Below, piece by piece: positions 51,129-61,990 of a DNA stretch of 64,000 nucleotides. The stretch is from Flectonema sp. DT1601 (lineage: Eukaryota; Euglenozoa; Diplonemea; Diplonemida; Diplonemidae). Position 1 is the stretch's first letter, and the number at the start of each line of letters is the position of its first letter. Where the stretch lies: contig OZ025831.1 in NCBI GenBank assembly GCA_964019425.1, positions 372,001 to 436,000 on the forward strand, in the 5' to 3' direction. Below the pieces are notes generated by a model, which saw nothing but the letters and a program-made list of their open reading frames with translations, ran no database searches and was not told the origin of the DNA. The translations under genes were made by a program, and so were the position numbers.

Positions 51129-52631
51129 ATGCGATCATTGATAGCATTGGCAGCTGTTGTCGGATGCACGGCAGACCCAAACATCTTACCACTTCCACAG
51201 CATGTGACAAGCGGTGTCTTGAACGTGACGATCGACTCGGGATTCGCATTTTCAGGAACTCAATCGAGTGACTTGAAGATGGCGTACTCGAGGTACCAGG
51301 AACAGTTATTCCCTCACTCACACTCTAACTCTGGAACTATAAAGAGCTGTATTGTTACTGTTGATAATGGATCAACTAGTTTACAACTTGGAGTTGACGA
51401 GTCCTACACACTCGAAGTATCTGCCAGCGATTGTAAGATCACCGCAAAGACTCAGTTTGGTGCCTACTACGGAATGGAGACTCTCTCACAATTGGTTGTC
51501 TTCGATTTCGACACTGAGACCTACGTTGTTAGGGGAGCACCATGGTCCATTACTGACGCACCGAGATTTGCTCACAGAGAGGTGCTCATTGATACCAGCA
51601 GACACTTTGAACCTCTTGCGTCATTGAAGAACATCATTACCTCATTCACATACGCAAAGATTAACACTATGCATTGGCACATTGTTGATCTTCAGTCATT
51701 CCCATATGGTTCACCAACCTACCCAAAGCTCAGCAGAATGGGAGCCTACTCGAACTACGAGAGATTCACTCAACAGGATGTGAAGGACATCGTTGAGTAC
51801 GCCAGACAAAGAGGAGTTAGAGTTGTTATTGAAGTCGACACTCCAGGACACGCATCTTCATGGTGTAAGGGACACCCTGAAATCTGTCCAGCACCAACTT
51901 GTCCTTCACCATTAAACCCTGCTACTAACGCTACCTTTAATTTAATTGAAGGACTCTTTAAGGATCTTCAGGATGCTACTATCGATATCTCTTTCCATAT
52001 TGGAGGAGATGAAGTGAACACAGATTGCTGGACTAAGACTCCATCAGTAAACAATTGGTTACAACAGAACCACATGACTGCTAATCAGGCTTACGGATAC
52101 TTCGTTGGTCGTGTTACTGATATCGTCTTCAGCCTTGGACTTCACGCCACCGGATGGGAAGAAATCTGGAACCACTTCGGAACTAAACTCGACAAGAGAA
52201 CAATCATCCAGCAGTGGCTTCCTGGATCAACTATCGCAAAGAATGCAACAGCTCACGGATACAGAGTCATCTGGTCAACTGATGGTGTTTGGTACCTCGA
52301 TGGACTTGGTGTTAACTGGCAGAAGATGTACGAACAGGAACCATGTAACGGTCTTACTGACGACGAGTGTAAACTAGTTATCGGTGGTGGTGGTGAGATG
52401 TGGGGAGAGACTGTAGACACTTCAGATATTCAAAACACTATTTGGCCGAGAATGGCTGCCATCGCTGAACGTCTTTGGTCTGACAGATCAGTGACGGATG
52501 TCTCAAAGGCTCAACCAAGAATTAGATACTTCAGATGTCTTCTTAACAGACGTGGAATTGGTGCTGCTCCTGCCAGCAACCCAACTGCTCGTCAGTCACC
52601 AACTGGTCCTGGATCATGCTTTGATCAGTAA
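51129..52631 (+). CDS. Beta-hexosaminidase (GH20), secreted/lysosomal
   Basis: It is 500 aa from ATG 51129, chosen because it starts a signal peptide (MRSLIALAAVVGCTA); the frame is open upstream without similarity. The GH20b N-domain is followed by the (beta/alpha)8 barrel: DTSRHFEPL, MHWHIVDLQSFP, VVIEVDTPGHASSW and the catalytic pair Asp294-Glu295 in HIGGDEVNTDCW. A C-terminal WPRMAAIAERLWSD block is as in eukaryotic HEXA/HEXB. It removes terminal GlcNAc/GalNAc from glycoconjugates. It is slightly shorter than the animal enzymes, with a Pro/Ser/Thr-rich end. Codons are more GC3-rich than in its neighbours, suggesting high expression. Confidence 0.92.
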   Translation: MRSLIALAAVVGCTADPNILPLPQHVTSGVLNVTIDSGFAFSGTQSSDLKMAYSRYQEQLFPHSHSNSGTIKSCIVTVDNGSTSLQLGVDESYTLEVSASDCKITAKTQFGAYYGMETLSQLVVFDFDTETYVVRGAPWSITDAPRFAHREVLIDTSRHFEPLASLKNIITSFTYAKINTMHWHIVDLQSFPYGSPTYPKLSRMGAYSNYERFTQQDVKDIVEYARQRGVRVVIEVDTPGHASSWCKGHPEICPAPTCPSPLNPATNATFNLIEGLFKDLQDATIDISFHIGGDEVNTDCWTKTPSVNNWLQQNHMTANQAYGYFVGRVTDIVFSLGLHATGWEEIWNHFGTKLDKRTIIQQWLPGSTIAKNATAHGYRVIWSTDGVWYLDGLGVNWQKMYEQEPCNGLTDDECKLVIGGGGEMWGETVDTSDIQNTIWPRMAAIAERLWSDRSVTDVSKAQPRIRYFRCLLNRRGIGAAPASNPTARQSPTGPGSCFDQ

Positions 52632-53181
52632 ACAAAACATGTTTCTTTTTTCTTTTTGTAATGAAGGCCGCATGTGTTGATTTTCAACCTGTTTCTCATC
52701 TGGTCATTACCGCTTAAGTCCTAGATCATGCTTTTTACCAGTAGTAAAATTCATTTTTGCTGTTGGGGGCCCGCATGCCGATAGTACAAGAATACTACCT
52801 GCATGATGTTGCTGCGTGTGTTTACCGCCATGAATAATTGTTTCTTCTCTGCGGTACCGAACGTCAATGATTCTTCATGTCACTTCTCACTGTAGTGGCG
52901 AATATGTCATTCTTTCTCTCTCTCTTTCTTTTTTTTTTTTTCTCTTTGTTTTTAATTAATATAAGTGTTGAGCGTCGCTATTATAAACCAGCCATGAAAT
53001 AATCGATTTTGAGAATAGTTGAGCTGAGATGATTGTAGAAGAGCTTTAGGTCTCTCTCACTATTCCGATAGTGTGTTTGGGTTTTTGTGTGTTTGCGATT
53101 CATGGAAAAAAAAACTGATTTATATATAGCTGTGTTGTGTGAATACGTAGAATCGAATAGTTATAATAATCTTTTTTTTTC
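52632..53181. other. 3' flank of hexosaminidase gene, no gene seen
   Basis: It has T- and TC-rich stretches (about 52915-52945) and no conserved frame. Confidence 0.5.
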
Positions 53182-53589
53182 CCCCCTCCATCTGGAAGAC
53201 ATGTTTTATGAGCGAACAAAGAGTGCGCCGCTAGTAGTGTGCTACGAACTAGCTAGAATAAGAACTGTTTTTTTCTTTTAACTTCGGTTAAGTGTAAGTA
53301 ACGGACTACAGGGCATAGGACGCTCAACTTGTTAGTACGTGGTCCCCGAATTACCAGATTTGACAACGTCTTCTGGTCAGTAAGACAAAAAATATAGTTT
53401 TCTCTTTTTATGTTTTCTTTTTATTTTCTCTTTTTTCTAAAGGTAATTTTCTTTGATTAACAACTACAAATATATTTCAGTCAAGTACTTGATATTAATT
53501 TTGTTTTTCTTTAATATCTAAAGTTGTTACTGTTTTTACATTGTCAAAGTTTCACCCCCTCCATCTCGAAGACATGTTTTATGAGCGAA
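53182..53589 (+). mobile_element. Fragment of the Penelope-like 3' region flanked by 35-bp direct repeats
   Basis: A 35-bp sequence (53182-53216: CCCCCTCCATCT...ATGAGCGAA) recurs at 53555-53589 with one mismatch. The DNA between contains the two hairpins of 16812-17040 (CTAGTAG-TGTG-CTAC at 53231-53245; CTACAGGGCAT at about 53310) but is diverged elsewhere. It looks like an old 3'-end insertion with a long target duplication. Confidence 0.6.
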
Positions 53590-53762
53590 AGAGAATTATG
53601 GCGTTGTAAACATTAGCACCCCTTTGCCTTATAAGTTTGTTTTCGGTTGCGCACAAAACAAAAAACAAAGTGTGAGAATTATTTAGTGAGGTTTTAAGAG
53701 ACCTTAGGAGGGGAAAAAAAAAAATAAAAAAAAAAAATAGAAAAACATGAAAACGGGGTAAA

Positions 53763-56309
53763 ATGATCAAAATTGGTGAACTCGTACGTGTGAGAGATAA
53801 TGCTCAAGAAAAATGGAAATTTGGATACATACATAGCGATAGCATATCTTCCCCTGTAGTGATCGTATTAATTTATGATGGTGCACTGTGTACTAGCTTA
53901 TCATCGATTTTTCAACGTGGATGTGACATAAAATTCAGACCAAAAACAGATTCCTCCTCAACCCTACATTCAGGACACGTAACGGCAATACGGAACTCAC
54001 TTATCCATATATCAACGAATAGCGATACATGTCGCAATGGTTGTTTACAATGTGATGTGTTTCCTATTTTCGAAATAGACGGTTTTTGGGACATTGAAAA
54101 GGAAATGGATTGTACCTACGAGGGGAAAAAAGGAATCCTCCTCGGTTCATACTTAGCAAGCCGGTGGTCAGAAATACAAGTTGTCAAGCTTACTAGGTTG
54201 CTTCTTATATCATATGATAAAAAGGATATAAAAGAACGAGATAATGAAAATAGATTTGTAGACACACCGGATATATCTGTCGAGACGGTTTTTAAAAAAT
54301 TCGAAGAGACCAAAGCGAACGCGAACACTGTCGATGCGAGAAAAAAGGAAGTCGCAAATTGCAGCGACATACTCACACACCGAGAGGTCAAACACGATGA
54401 TGACTCAGTTCGTTTTTCTGAAAAATCTCTAAGCGCAGTGCGGTTTAAAATGGAAAAACACAGACTACTGGGCAAGGAACTCTTAGAGAGGAAGGAACAG
54501 CAGCTTGAAAAATCTAATCACCGTTTCTTTAGACCAAAGGAGAAGATGTCACTTCTTGAATTAGAAAAAAGCATCCGAAGGCTAGTGAGACGACAACGAT
54601 TTGAGGTTATAGAATATCCCAAAAAAGAAAATAAAAAAAAATCATCAAAACATGCCTTCAATAATCTAACCAACCCTCGAACTCGACAGATGCGAGTAAT
54701 GTATTCTCAGCAGAACCCGACAGAGCGAAAGTCAGTCAAATGTAAAGATGGTTCTCGAGTGTACGACAAGTGGTGGTTTGGACCAAACAACATTCAAGAA
54801 AAAGATAAAAAAAATGTTTTTATGCATTCCTATGATGATTTAACTTACAGAGTACCCTCAACTAGATTTGGACTTTGGTATTCAACTGATTTTAATGACA
54901 TTGATTTGAAGATTACACAACAACAACAACAGCACCAGCAAGACTCAACTTATAACACATACACAACGACTAAAGATAAAACTGCTGAGCATTGGGATGT
55001 TATTGAAATCGAGAAGATCAGTTCAAGTTCTGATCTAATAAAAAATTGGACTCATCCAGATATTCAAATTACCGTTTTGTACATGCAATTATCGAGAATG
55101 AAATTATCATTTTATCCAAATAATGATGAACAGATCAGAGAAGATTTAGTTCAAAAGATAATTAAAGAAACAAAAGGTTTGAGTTCAACCGAAATATTCA
55201 AGTTAATGGTTGCGAAGGTACCCATTGATGTTAAACAACCTCCTCACAGGATAATTCTATGTCTTTGTAGTTGGTATTATATTTCTGTCGGTTCAGAATC
55301 GATTCATACGACCTGCGAAGTCCCAAACTCGGTTTTGAAAAAAATAGCTTCAGCTGTTTATTACGGAGGGATATCTTTGGTTTCGAACGTCGTCAGGGAT
55401 TCAACAATAATGAAAAAAAATGAAATTAATTTACTACAGAGAATCTGTTTTGAATCGTTTGACAGCAGAACACGATTAAAAAATCATCCATCGAGCGTTT
55501 TCATTATCAACTCTGAAAAGCACAATTTATCCAGTGACGACACTATTGAAATGAACTGTTTTATTAATATCGAAAAACACAAAACCAATACAGAACAAAT
55601 CAACCATACATTCTGTACTACTATGTCCTTCAAGGAATTAATATCTGAGAATGAATTTAAGTTTTTACGAAGGTTTTGGAACCATTCAAATATAATAACA
55701 ATGCGGCTACACAGATCAGTACAGGTTTATGTTGCAGAATTACTTTATAAAATATTATGTCGAAAGTCAGATGAAAAACATGACAACATAATGGAATGGA
55801 TTGATATGGTATCTGAGAAACACTCTGAATGTCAAATAATAAATTCAGATATAAATAAAGAATTAAAAAATTACTTGGAGTTGTGGGACAAACAACAATT
55901 ACCTACAAATTCAGATCAGCCATCTGGATCACCGATGCTGTGTCTTTTAGGTAGACGTATTGTTGAACCAAATCGTGTGAAAAAAATAAAAATTAACAAA
56001 CAACAAGTGAGGATACCTTCCACAGCTTGGGAGGGTTCTTCATACGAAAGAAAGTCAAAATTAGCACTTCGATTGAATCAAGAAATAAACAACTCACCTG
56101 AAACATCAGAAATTAACAATCAGCTTAACCAGCTTCAAGCTACAGAGGTATTGCGTGATTCTCAAATTCCTCTTTGGAAAGAGACGAGAGCAAACATGTC
56201 AAATTGCATCTTACCTATTCGTCATGAATTCTCTAGAGGAGGTTGTCAAGCTTATGTGAGACCCCCTTCCCCACCACCGTCTTATCGAATTAACAAGTAT
56301 TTTGTTTAA
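53763..56309 (+). CDS. Large hypothetical protein (848 aa)
   Basis: It is a single exon from ATG 53763 and I do not recognise the family. The N terminus (IGELVRVRDNAQEKWKFGYI) resembles a small beta-barrel opening found in many protist proteins. Residues about 170-320 are charged and helical (KELLERKEQQLEKSN, LVRRQRFEVIEYPKK). A Gln-rich tract lies near 385. The C-terminal half is mixed alpha, and PPSPPPSYRINKYFV ends the protein. There is no signal peptide or TM helix. Codon use matches the neighbouring host genes, so it is probably a genuine host gene. Confidence 0.75.
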   Translation: MIKIGELVRVRDNAQEKWKFGYIHSDSISSPVVIVLIYDGALCTSLSSIFQRGCDIKFRPKTDSSSTLHSGHVTAIRNSLIHISTNSDTCRNGCLQCDVFPIFEIDGFWDIEKEMDCTYEGKKGILLGSYLASRWSEIQVVKLTRLLLISYDKKDIKERDNENRFVDTPDISVETVFKKFEETKANANTVDARKKEVANCSDILTHREVKHDDDSVRFSEKSLSAVRFKMEKHRLLGKELLERKEQQLEKSNHRFFRPKEKMSLLELEKSIRRLVRRQRFEVIEYPKKENKKKSSKHAFNNLTNPRTRQMRVMYSQQNPTERKSVKCKDGSRVYDKWWFGPNNIQEKDKKNVFMHSYDDLTYRVPSTRFGLWYSTDFNDIDLKITQQQQQHQQDSTYNTYTTTKDKTAEHWDVIEIEKISSSSDLIKNWTHPDIQITVLYMQLSRMKLSFYPNNDEQIREDLVQKIIKETKGLSSTEIFKLMVAKVPIDVKQPPHRIILCLCSWYYISVGSESIHTTCEVPNSVLKKIASAVYYGGISLVSNVVRDSTIMKKNEINLLQRICFESFDSRTRLKNHPSSVFIINSEKHNLSSDDTIEMNCFINIEKHKTNTEQINHTFCTTMSFKELISENEFKFLRRFWNHSNIITMRLHRSVQVYVAELLYKILCRKSDEKHDNIMEWIDMVSEKHSECQIINSDINKELKNYLELWDKQQLPTNSDQPSGSPMLCLLGRRIVEPNRVKKIKINKQQVRIPSTAWEGSSYERKSKLALRLNQEINNSPETSEINNQLNQLQATEVLRDSQIPLWKETRANMSNCILPIRHEFSRGGCQAYVRPPSPPPSYRINKYFV

Positions 56310-56518
56310 CTTTTGGATATCATCATTTATACGATATCTTCAGAGCATATGCAAAACCCTCCGAAAAAAAAAAAAAAAAAAAAAAATGAAAAGAGTACTT
56401 TTTTAAGTAACTCGTCAAAAAAAAAAATGATTTCTTTTGATTAAATTGACTTTTCTTTTTTTTTTTTTAAAAAAAATTTCGTTTAATCAAAAAGGTCTGC
56501 GGTAATAATAAAAAAATT

Positions 56519-58884
56519 ATGTCAGGACTAGACCCATCGAACGACGAGGTTTACGATTTATATGTCCCGGATGACTTAGTTGATCCTTACAATACATCTA
56601 CGTGGGGAGGCGCAGGGGTACCTGAAGTAGCTGTAGAAGTTGGAGTTGATTTAATTAGCAGGTGTTGGTCTGACGAAATGATGTTGTCTGAACTACTCTC
56701 AGAATACGAAATATCAGAAATGAAAAAATCGACAAACCAAATTGACAACAACCTACTCAATAAAATTATATATGATATTCCAAATGTAACAAAACAGTTG
56801 ATGCTTGTTGAACGTGACAAGGACGTTCTTAAGGATGGCCAAATACGTAAATTTATTACCGAAAGTTATATTTGCTCAGCTGGCTCAACAGCAAACTCAG
56901 TAGTAGAATGGAGAAATAATTGTGTCATAATGTTAAATGCGGGAATATTTCCATTGCTTTCGACGTTATTTGAAATTATGGCTGCTCTTGCTGTGGAACC
57001 AGAGACTCAAGATGTGTCTGGTGATGGTTTAGATAGAGTTGTAATTCATAATTTAAAAATGTTAGTAACATCAATTTCGTCGTTGTTTATTGGTTCTGGA
57101 ATTGGTCTTCCTCATCCCTCGGCATCAACTCGCAATTGTGATGAGGTTGTATCTGAATCGGTCTTATTAGATGTACGTAAAAACATCTCATCAAACGACT
57201 ATCAAATTATATCAAATTTGTATGTTTTGATCAGAGGATTTACAGTTCATATTTCAGGTCAAAAATTAATTATAATGCTGCACGTTGTGTTAGCAACTGT
57301 TTGTGGAACCGTTGATATAAAACCCTCAACTTGGTCGAATTCAAAACAGTATTCTGAGAGATGGGTTGGTGACGGTGTAGTCGAGAGCTATATTGAAAGC
57401 ATTCAACAGTCTGGCGAGACTTGTTCGAGACTTTCATTCTTATCAAAGGGTCTGTTGTTGTCATATTATTATCACATACTTGAAAGGATATTAAAGTCTC
57501 ATTGTGACTGTGAAGTTATCAGTGAGGATACTCTTGCTGATGATCCACCGAGTAAATTTAAAGGAATACCATTACCAATAAGAGAAGCATTAGTAGTGTT
57601 TGCGATGTCGATTAGCAACAATCTTGAAAAACGAAAAGACGGATCGCTCAAAGAAAAACAAATCAACTTAACAGGAACAGATGTTGAGATTCCAGACCGT
57701 CCTGACATATCACTTTCACCAGAGTATCCTCCTGCTAATGATTGTTTTATGCAACCAACGGAAGGATACCATAAAATGGGATCTCCTCCTCCGGGGATGT
57801 GGCACGCCTTGCAGGACCCCAGCTACGTTCGATCAGAAAATATAGCCCCCGACAACCCGAAGGAGGAAATTTATAGAAAATTGGTTCAAATCTTGCCTGG
57901 ATTGGTTGTTAGGCTTTTCAGATTATTTTTATCATCCCTTCCTGCTGAGGGTGAACAAAAAAAATCAACCGAAGGCGACTCCGAACACCAAACAAATCCG
58001 TCGAATAAACACCGAAATGGAGACGTATTTGTGAAATGTGTTAGCGGATTCTTAATTTATATTATTAAACTGTTCTCTACTTGTTCTCCAGTTAAATCTG
58101 AAGTAGTGTTGCAGCACATGGGTGATTCTAATGGATTACTTTTATTATTAAAGTTTCTTCATCAAGAAAGAATAATTCCAGTTCCAGATCACTCAAACGA
58201 CCCTGACAACACCTCTCCAGACTTGTATCCTCCATTACCGAATGAAGTTCTTCCGTTTCCTTCCAGTCTTTCTCTTTGTTGTAAATGTGCAACGGCAGAT
58301 GGCCCTGCGACGTGTGATGCTCGTAATTTGGTTTGTAACCTTTCTTTCTTTTTTTTTTTTAATTGTTTGCTATTAATAAATAAATCCTCAAAAATAATTA
58401 ACTACAGCTCACATGTGCTTCAGTCTTTCATTTAATAAGAAAGCTGACTAAAAAGCACCCTAGTCGTCTAACATTGACATTATTCTATAAGGTTTGTATT
58501 GTTAAAAAAAGGTTTTTTTTCTTAGTAGAAAAAACAACAATCAATAACAAACAGATGCATATTCTAGTTAGAAGGAAGGTAAGAGTTCAGCATCCACTAC
58601 TCACATTGTATGGTGTCAAGTTACTGAATGAGTTAAATCCATTTATGGGAAGACGATGGAGAACTTTAAATTGCACAATCTTAAGTCAACTGTACCATTA
58701 TAAAGCTCCAACACTGCCTGATACCATGGCTGCCTTAGCCGCGTCTTCGGAACCACATGATCCAAACGGGGTGTATCCTATTCCCGTACCAGAGTCACAG
58801 AGAGAAGCTGAGGCATTTCATCTCCAAGTTGTACAGGGATATAATTCTGTGGAGTATCCTTCTTTGAAAGCTGCTCCTTATTGA
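56519..58884 (+). CDS. STRIP1/Far11-like STRIPAK subunit
   Basis: There are three exons (56519-58330, 58408-58491, 58555-58884) with introns of 77 and 63 nt (both GTTTGT...CAG), giving 741 aa. Splicing creates LTKKHPSRLTLTLFYK and then VRRKVRVQHPLLTLYGVKLL and FMGRRWRTLNCTILSQLYHY. These match the C-terminal block of STRIP1/2 (FAM40) and fungal Far11 (LLK..., Q.LY.LKLLK, GR.WR..NMK..S.IY). The N-terminal region corresponds to the N1221 domain. The protein is a scaffold of the striatin-PP2A complex, which controls Hippo-like kinases and cell polarity. Unspliced, exon 1 would run on into intron sequence and end at 58435. Confidence 0.75.
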
Positions 58885-59065
58885 ATTATTAAAAATTCCT
58901 ATTTTCGTAGACAACTGTAGAACTGTACCAAAAAATAGTTTGTGTGACTTGTTAAAAACAACACTTTTTTTTTTATCTCCCCCTTTTTCTTTTCCAGTGG
59001 TATTCCTTGCTGTTTATGTTTCAACCAACGCAGAAATACATTGAATTTATGAAGTTTTGTTTAGC

Positions 59066-59096
<31 letters not shown>

Positions 59097-59147
59097 TAAA
59101 AATAATAATAATAATAATAAAAAAACGACAGCAATAATAATAATAAA

Positions 59148-61089
59148 ATGAAACCTACATCGCAGCTGTTGAGGAACATACTGGTAGTTGAATCACCAAA
59201 CAAGGCCAAAGTAATTTCTAATTACTTGGCGAAGGAGTTTGGATCCCATCGATGGGCAGTTGTTAGTACCATCGGTCACATCTCATCCATGTGTAGTGTC
59301 GACCCTGTTAACCTGAAGGGTATCCATCGCTGGATACCAGAGAAGGCTAAGTTACTTACCCGCGGGTACAACCAGTTAACAGATGGAGATAGAATCTGTA
59401 TCGCTACTGATCCAGATAGGGAGGGTGAAATTATTGCACACGAAGTTGCTGAATTTTTTAAAACGTTTGGAGCTACAAAGTTTGAAAGAATTTTATACAA
59501 TGAGGTCACAAGAACGGCAATTGTTGAAGCCTTAGCGAACCCCACTGAGTTTAGAAGCCACCTTGTTGATGCTGGTTCTTGCAGACGAATTGTTGATTGG
59601 TGGTTTGGCATAGGCGCCAGTAGACTTCTTAGAAGGAATACTGATTTTCAGTGTTTATCTGCTGGACGAGTACAGACACCAGCCTTATCCTTAGTAGCAG
59701 CCAGACATCAGGAGCAGATGGATTTTATACCAGAAGTTCAAAGATATGTTGTGGCTAAGGTAAAAATCGGAAGCAAAAAAGTGAGTCTAAAATTACATTT
59801 CGACAAAAAGGTTGCAATTGGTTCGAAAAGTAAGGCTCAAAGACTTGTTGAACACGCAAAGGAACATCCTTTTACTGTTTCAAGTAGTGAAGTTGAGGTC
59901 AAGGAGGTTCTGCCACCTCATCTGGACACCGCAACGTGTCTAAAAGATGGGTCTAAGGAACTCAAGGTACCTGTTGCTGGGGTTCAGAAGGGATTACAGA
60001 AATTATTTGAGAGTGGTGCCATAACTTACCACAGAACTGATTCAACAACAATTTCACCGACTGCGACTGCTATCATCGCTTCGTATATCACGGAAACCTA
60101 CGGCGCTGAATATTCAGAATCACCATCGACTACCGCGAAGACAACAGCGAAGATCGGCACAGAAGCTCACGAGGCAATCCGCCCCTCAGACATAACGATG
60201 GAGACTCCACGTGATAATAAATTAAGCGGATTTGAATTGAGACTTTATACTTTTATTCGCGTGCGCACTTTAAAGGCAAACATGACCCCTCCAACAAGAC
60301 TACTTCAAACGGTGATGCTTACCTGTGATGAGAATCTTGATTATCAGGATGTGAGCGCGTCAACCATCAAAACAAAAGTTGTCAACCCAGGAAGTAACAT
60401 CTTAAACAACAGTAAAGAAGTTGAGGCTAAGTTGTTTAGCAAGTTACCGGACAGTATAATCATTACTGACGTAGATGTTATGGAAACGTCTACAAAACCG
60501 AAAAAAAATCTCACAGACGCCGATATTATTGACAGGCTAAAGTCTTTAGGCATAGGAAGACCTGCCACATACGCCGCAACTGTACAAACGTTACTCAGTA
60601 GGAACTACGTAAGAAGAGCTTGTGGAAAAAACGAGGATGAGGTGCTCAACGAACTAATTGTAACCCCAGAAGGTCTTAAAGCAAATGATTTCATGCAAAG
60701 TAAGTTTAAAAAATGGGTGAATTATAAATTTACATCTGATTTTGAAAAAAAGCTCGACAAGATTGCTCTTGGAAAACTCACTCGTGCGAAATTCCTCACC
60801 TCCTTCAGAAAAGACGTATCGCAGAGTTTCGCTGCCAACTCTTGGACACGGGACAAGTTTGGCTCTTATAAACGCATAGTACGTACTTTATCACTTTAAA
60901 CACAACAATTAAAACACGAAACAACAAACAATCAATCAGGGAACTCACAAGAAGCATGACCTTAATGTTTGGAAAGGAGCACGTAATAAAACATATATGG
61001 GGGACGTTGGTCTCGTTTACCTATCAAAGGGAGGTGTCAACAAAGCTCTTACTGCCTGTTACACGTATGTGAATAAGGTTATTTGTTAG
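59148..61089 (+). CDS. topA-like: Bacterial-type DNA topoisomerase I (type IA)
   Basis: There are two exons, 59148-60878 and 60940-61089, with an intron of 61 nt (GTACGT...AATCAG); splicing adds 49 residues, for 626 aa in total. The Toprim domain starts ILVVESPNKAK and has DPDREGE at residues 88-94. The active-site tyrosine is Tyr294 in GAITYHRTDS, and GIGRPATYAATVQTLL and VTPEG motifs follow. It relaxes negative supercoils via a 5'-phosphotyrosine. It lacks the C-terminal zinc fingers of E. coli TopA. Sequence is closer to bacterial topo I than to nuclear topo III as far as I can judge, so an organelle role or ancient transfer is possible; the intron shows it is at home in the nuclear genome. 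Confidence 0.88.
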
Positions 61090-61990
61090 TAATTTAATTG
61101 TCTATATTCTCTTCGGTTTTTAAAGGAAGTCAACGTACATCCTCTGAAGTAGCCTTACACTGCGATGTCTCTGAATGGAGTGGATGCATGTGAAGCATTG
61201 TACATTTCTAGATGCTTATAAACTGCTCGGATTACTCCTCACTCCGATACTTGTATTGGGTCTTTACTTCTTTGTTTCATTCTCGCCACTCATCACGAAA
61301 ATCTACTGCTCTGTAAGAGTATTGAGGATTAATGTATCTTAATCGTATCTAAAGTCTGACATTTGTTTGATGGCTACGGCAAAAAAGCTACTGCTCGGTA
61401 GAGTATCTTAAATATATCTATAGTTTGACACAGCCTTGTCGATTATACTGGAATGCTCTTTTCTCAAGTATTTGTTTATTTATTTAGTTGGTGTGAACAA
61501 TAAAAAAAAACAAATTCAAAAACAGCGCTCCCGAAGCCTTCTTCGGTAATCCAGTAAATTATGATTTCGAGTCATAGTAGAGTGAACTGATTATCTTTTT
61601 AGATTGTTCATGTTTTCTCTTCTTCCACGTTCACCAAGTGTTTTTGAGCACACCATATTTAAGGTAACTAGAAATAGAAAGCGGGGGTGTCTCCGGAGGT
61701 TTAGATTTTCCTTGAAGGAGGTATTCCTGCGAAATTAGATTTTTTTCTCCTCTAATTTTTTTAATGTTTTTTTTTAAAACAATTTAGAGCCTTTTTTTTT
61801 GAGTTTTTTTTTTTTTTTTTTTTTTATAATTTTTATCGACAGTTTCTTTCACAGTAAACACCCATGTGTGTGTCCACCGACGAAGTCAGAAAAGAAACTA
61901 TTTCAGATTAAGGGAGCTATATCTATTTTTCCCTGCGCGTTGGGTATCACTATTTCTGTGATCAGCAAACTCTCTTTCACAGTGCACAAC
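61090..61990. other. Intergenic spacer, no gene seen
   Basis: A partial direct repeat (CTACTGCTC at about 61298 and 61391, each followed by GAGTAT and GTATCTA/ATATCTA stretches) and long T-runs near 61790-61825 are the only structure noticed. Confidence 0.45.
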
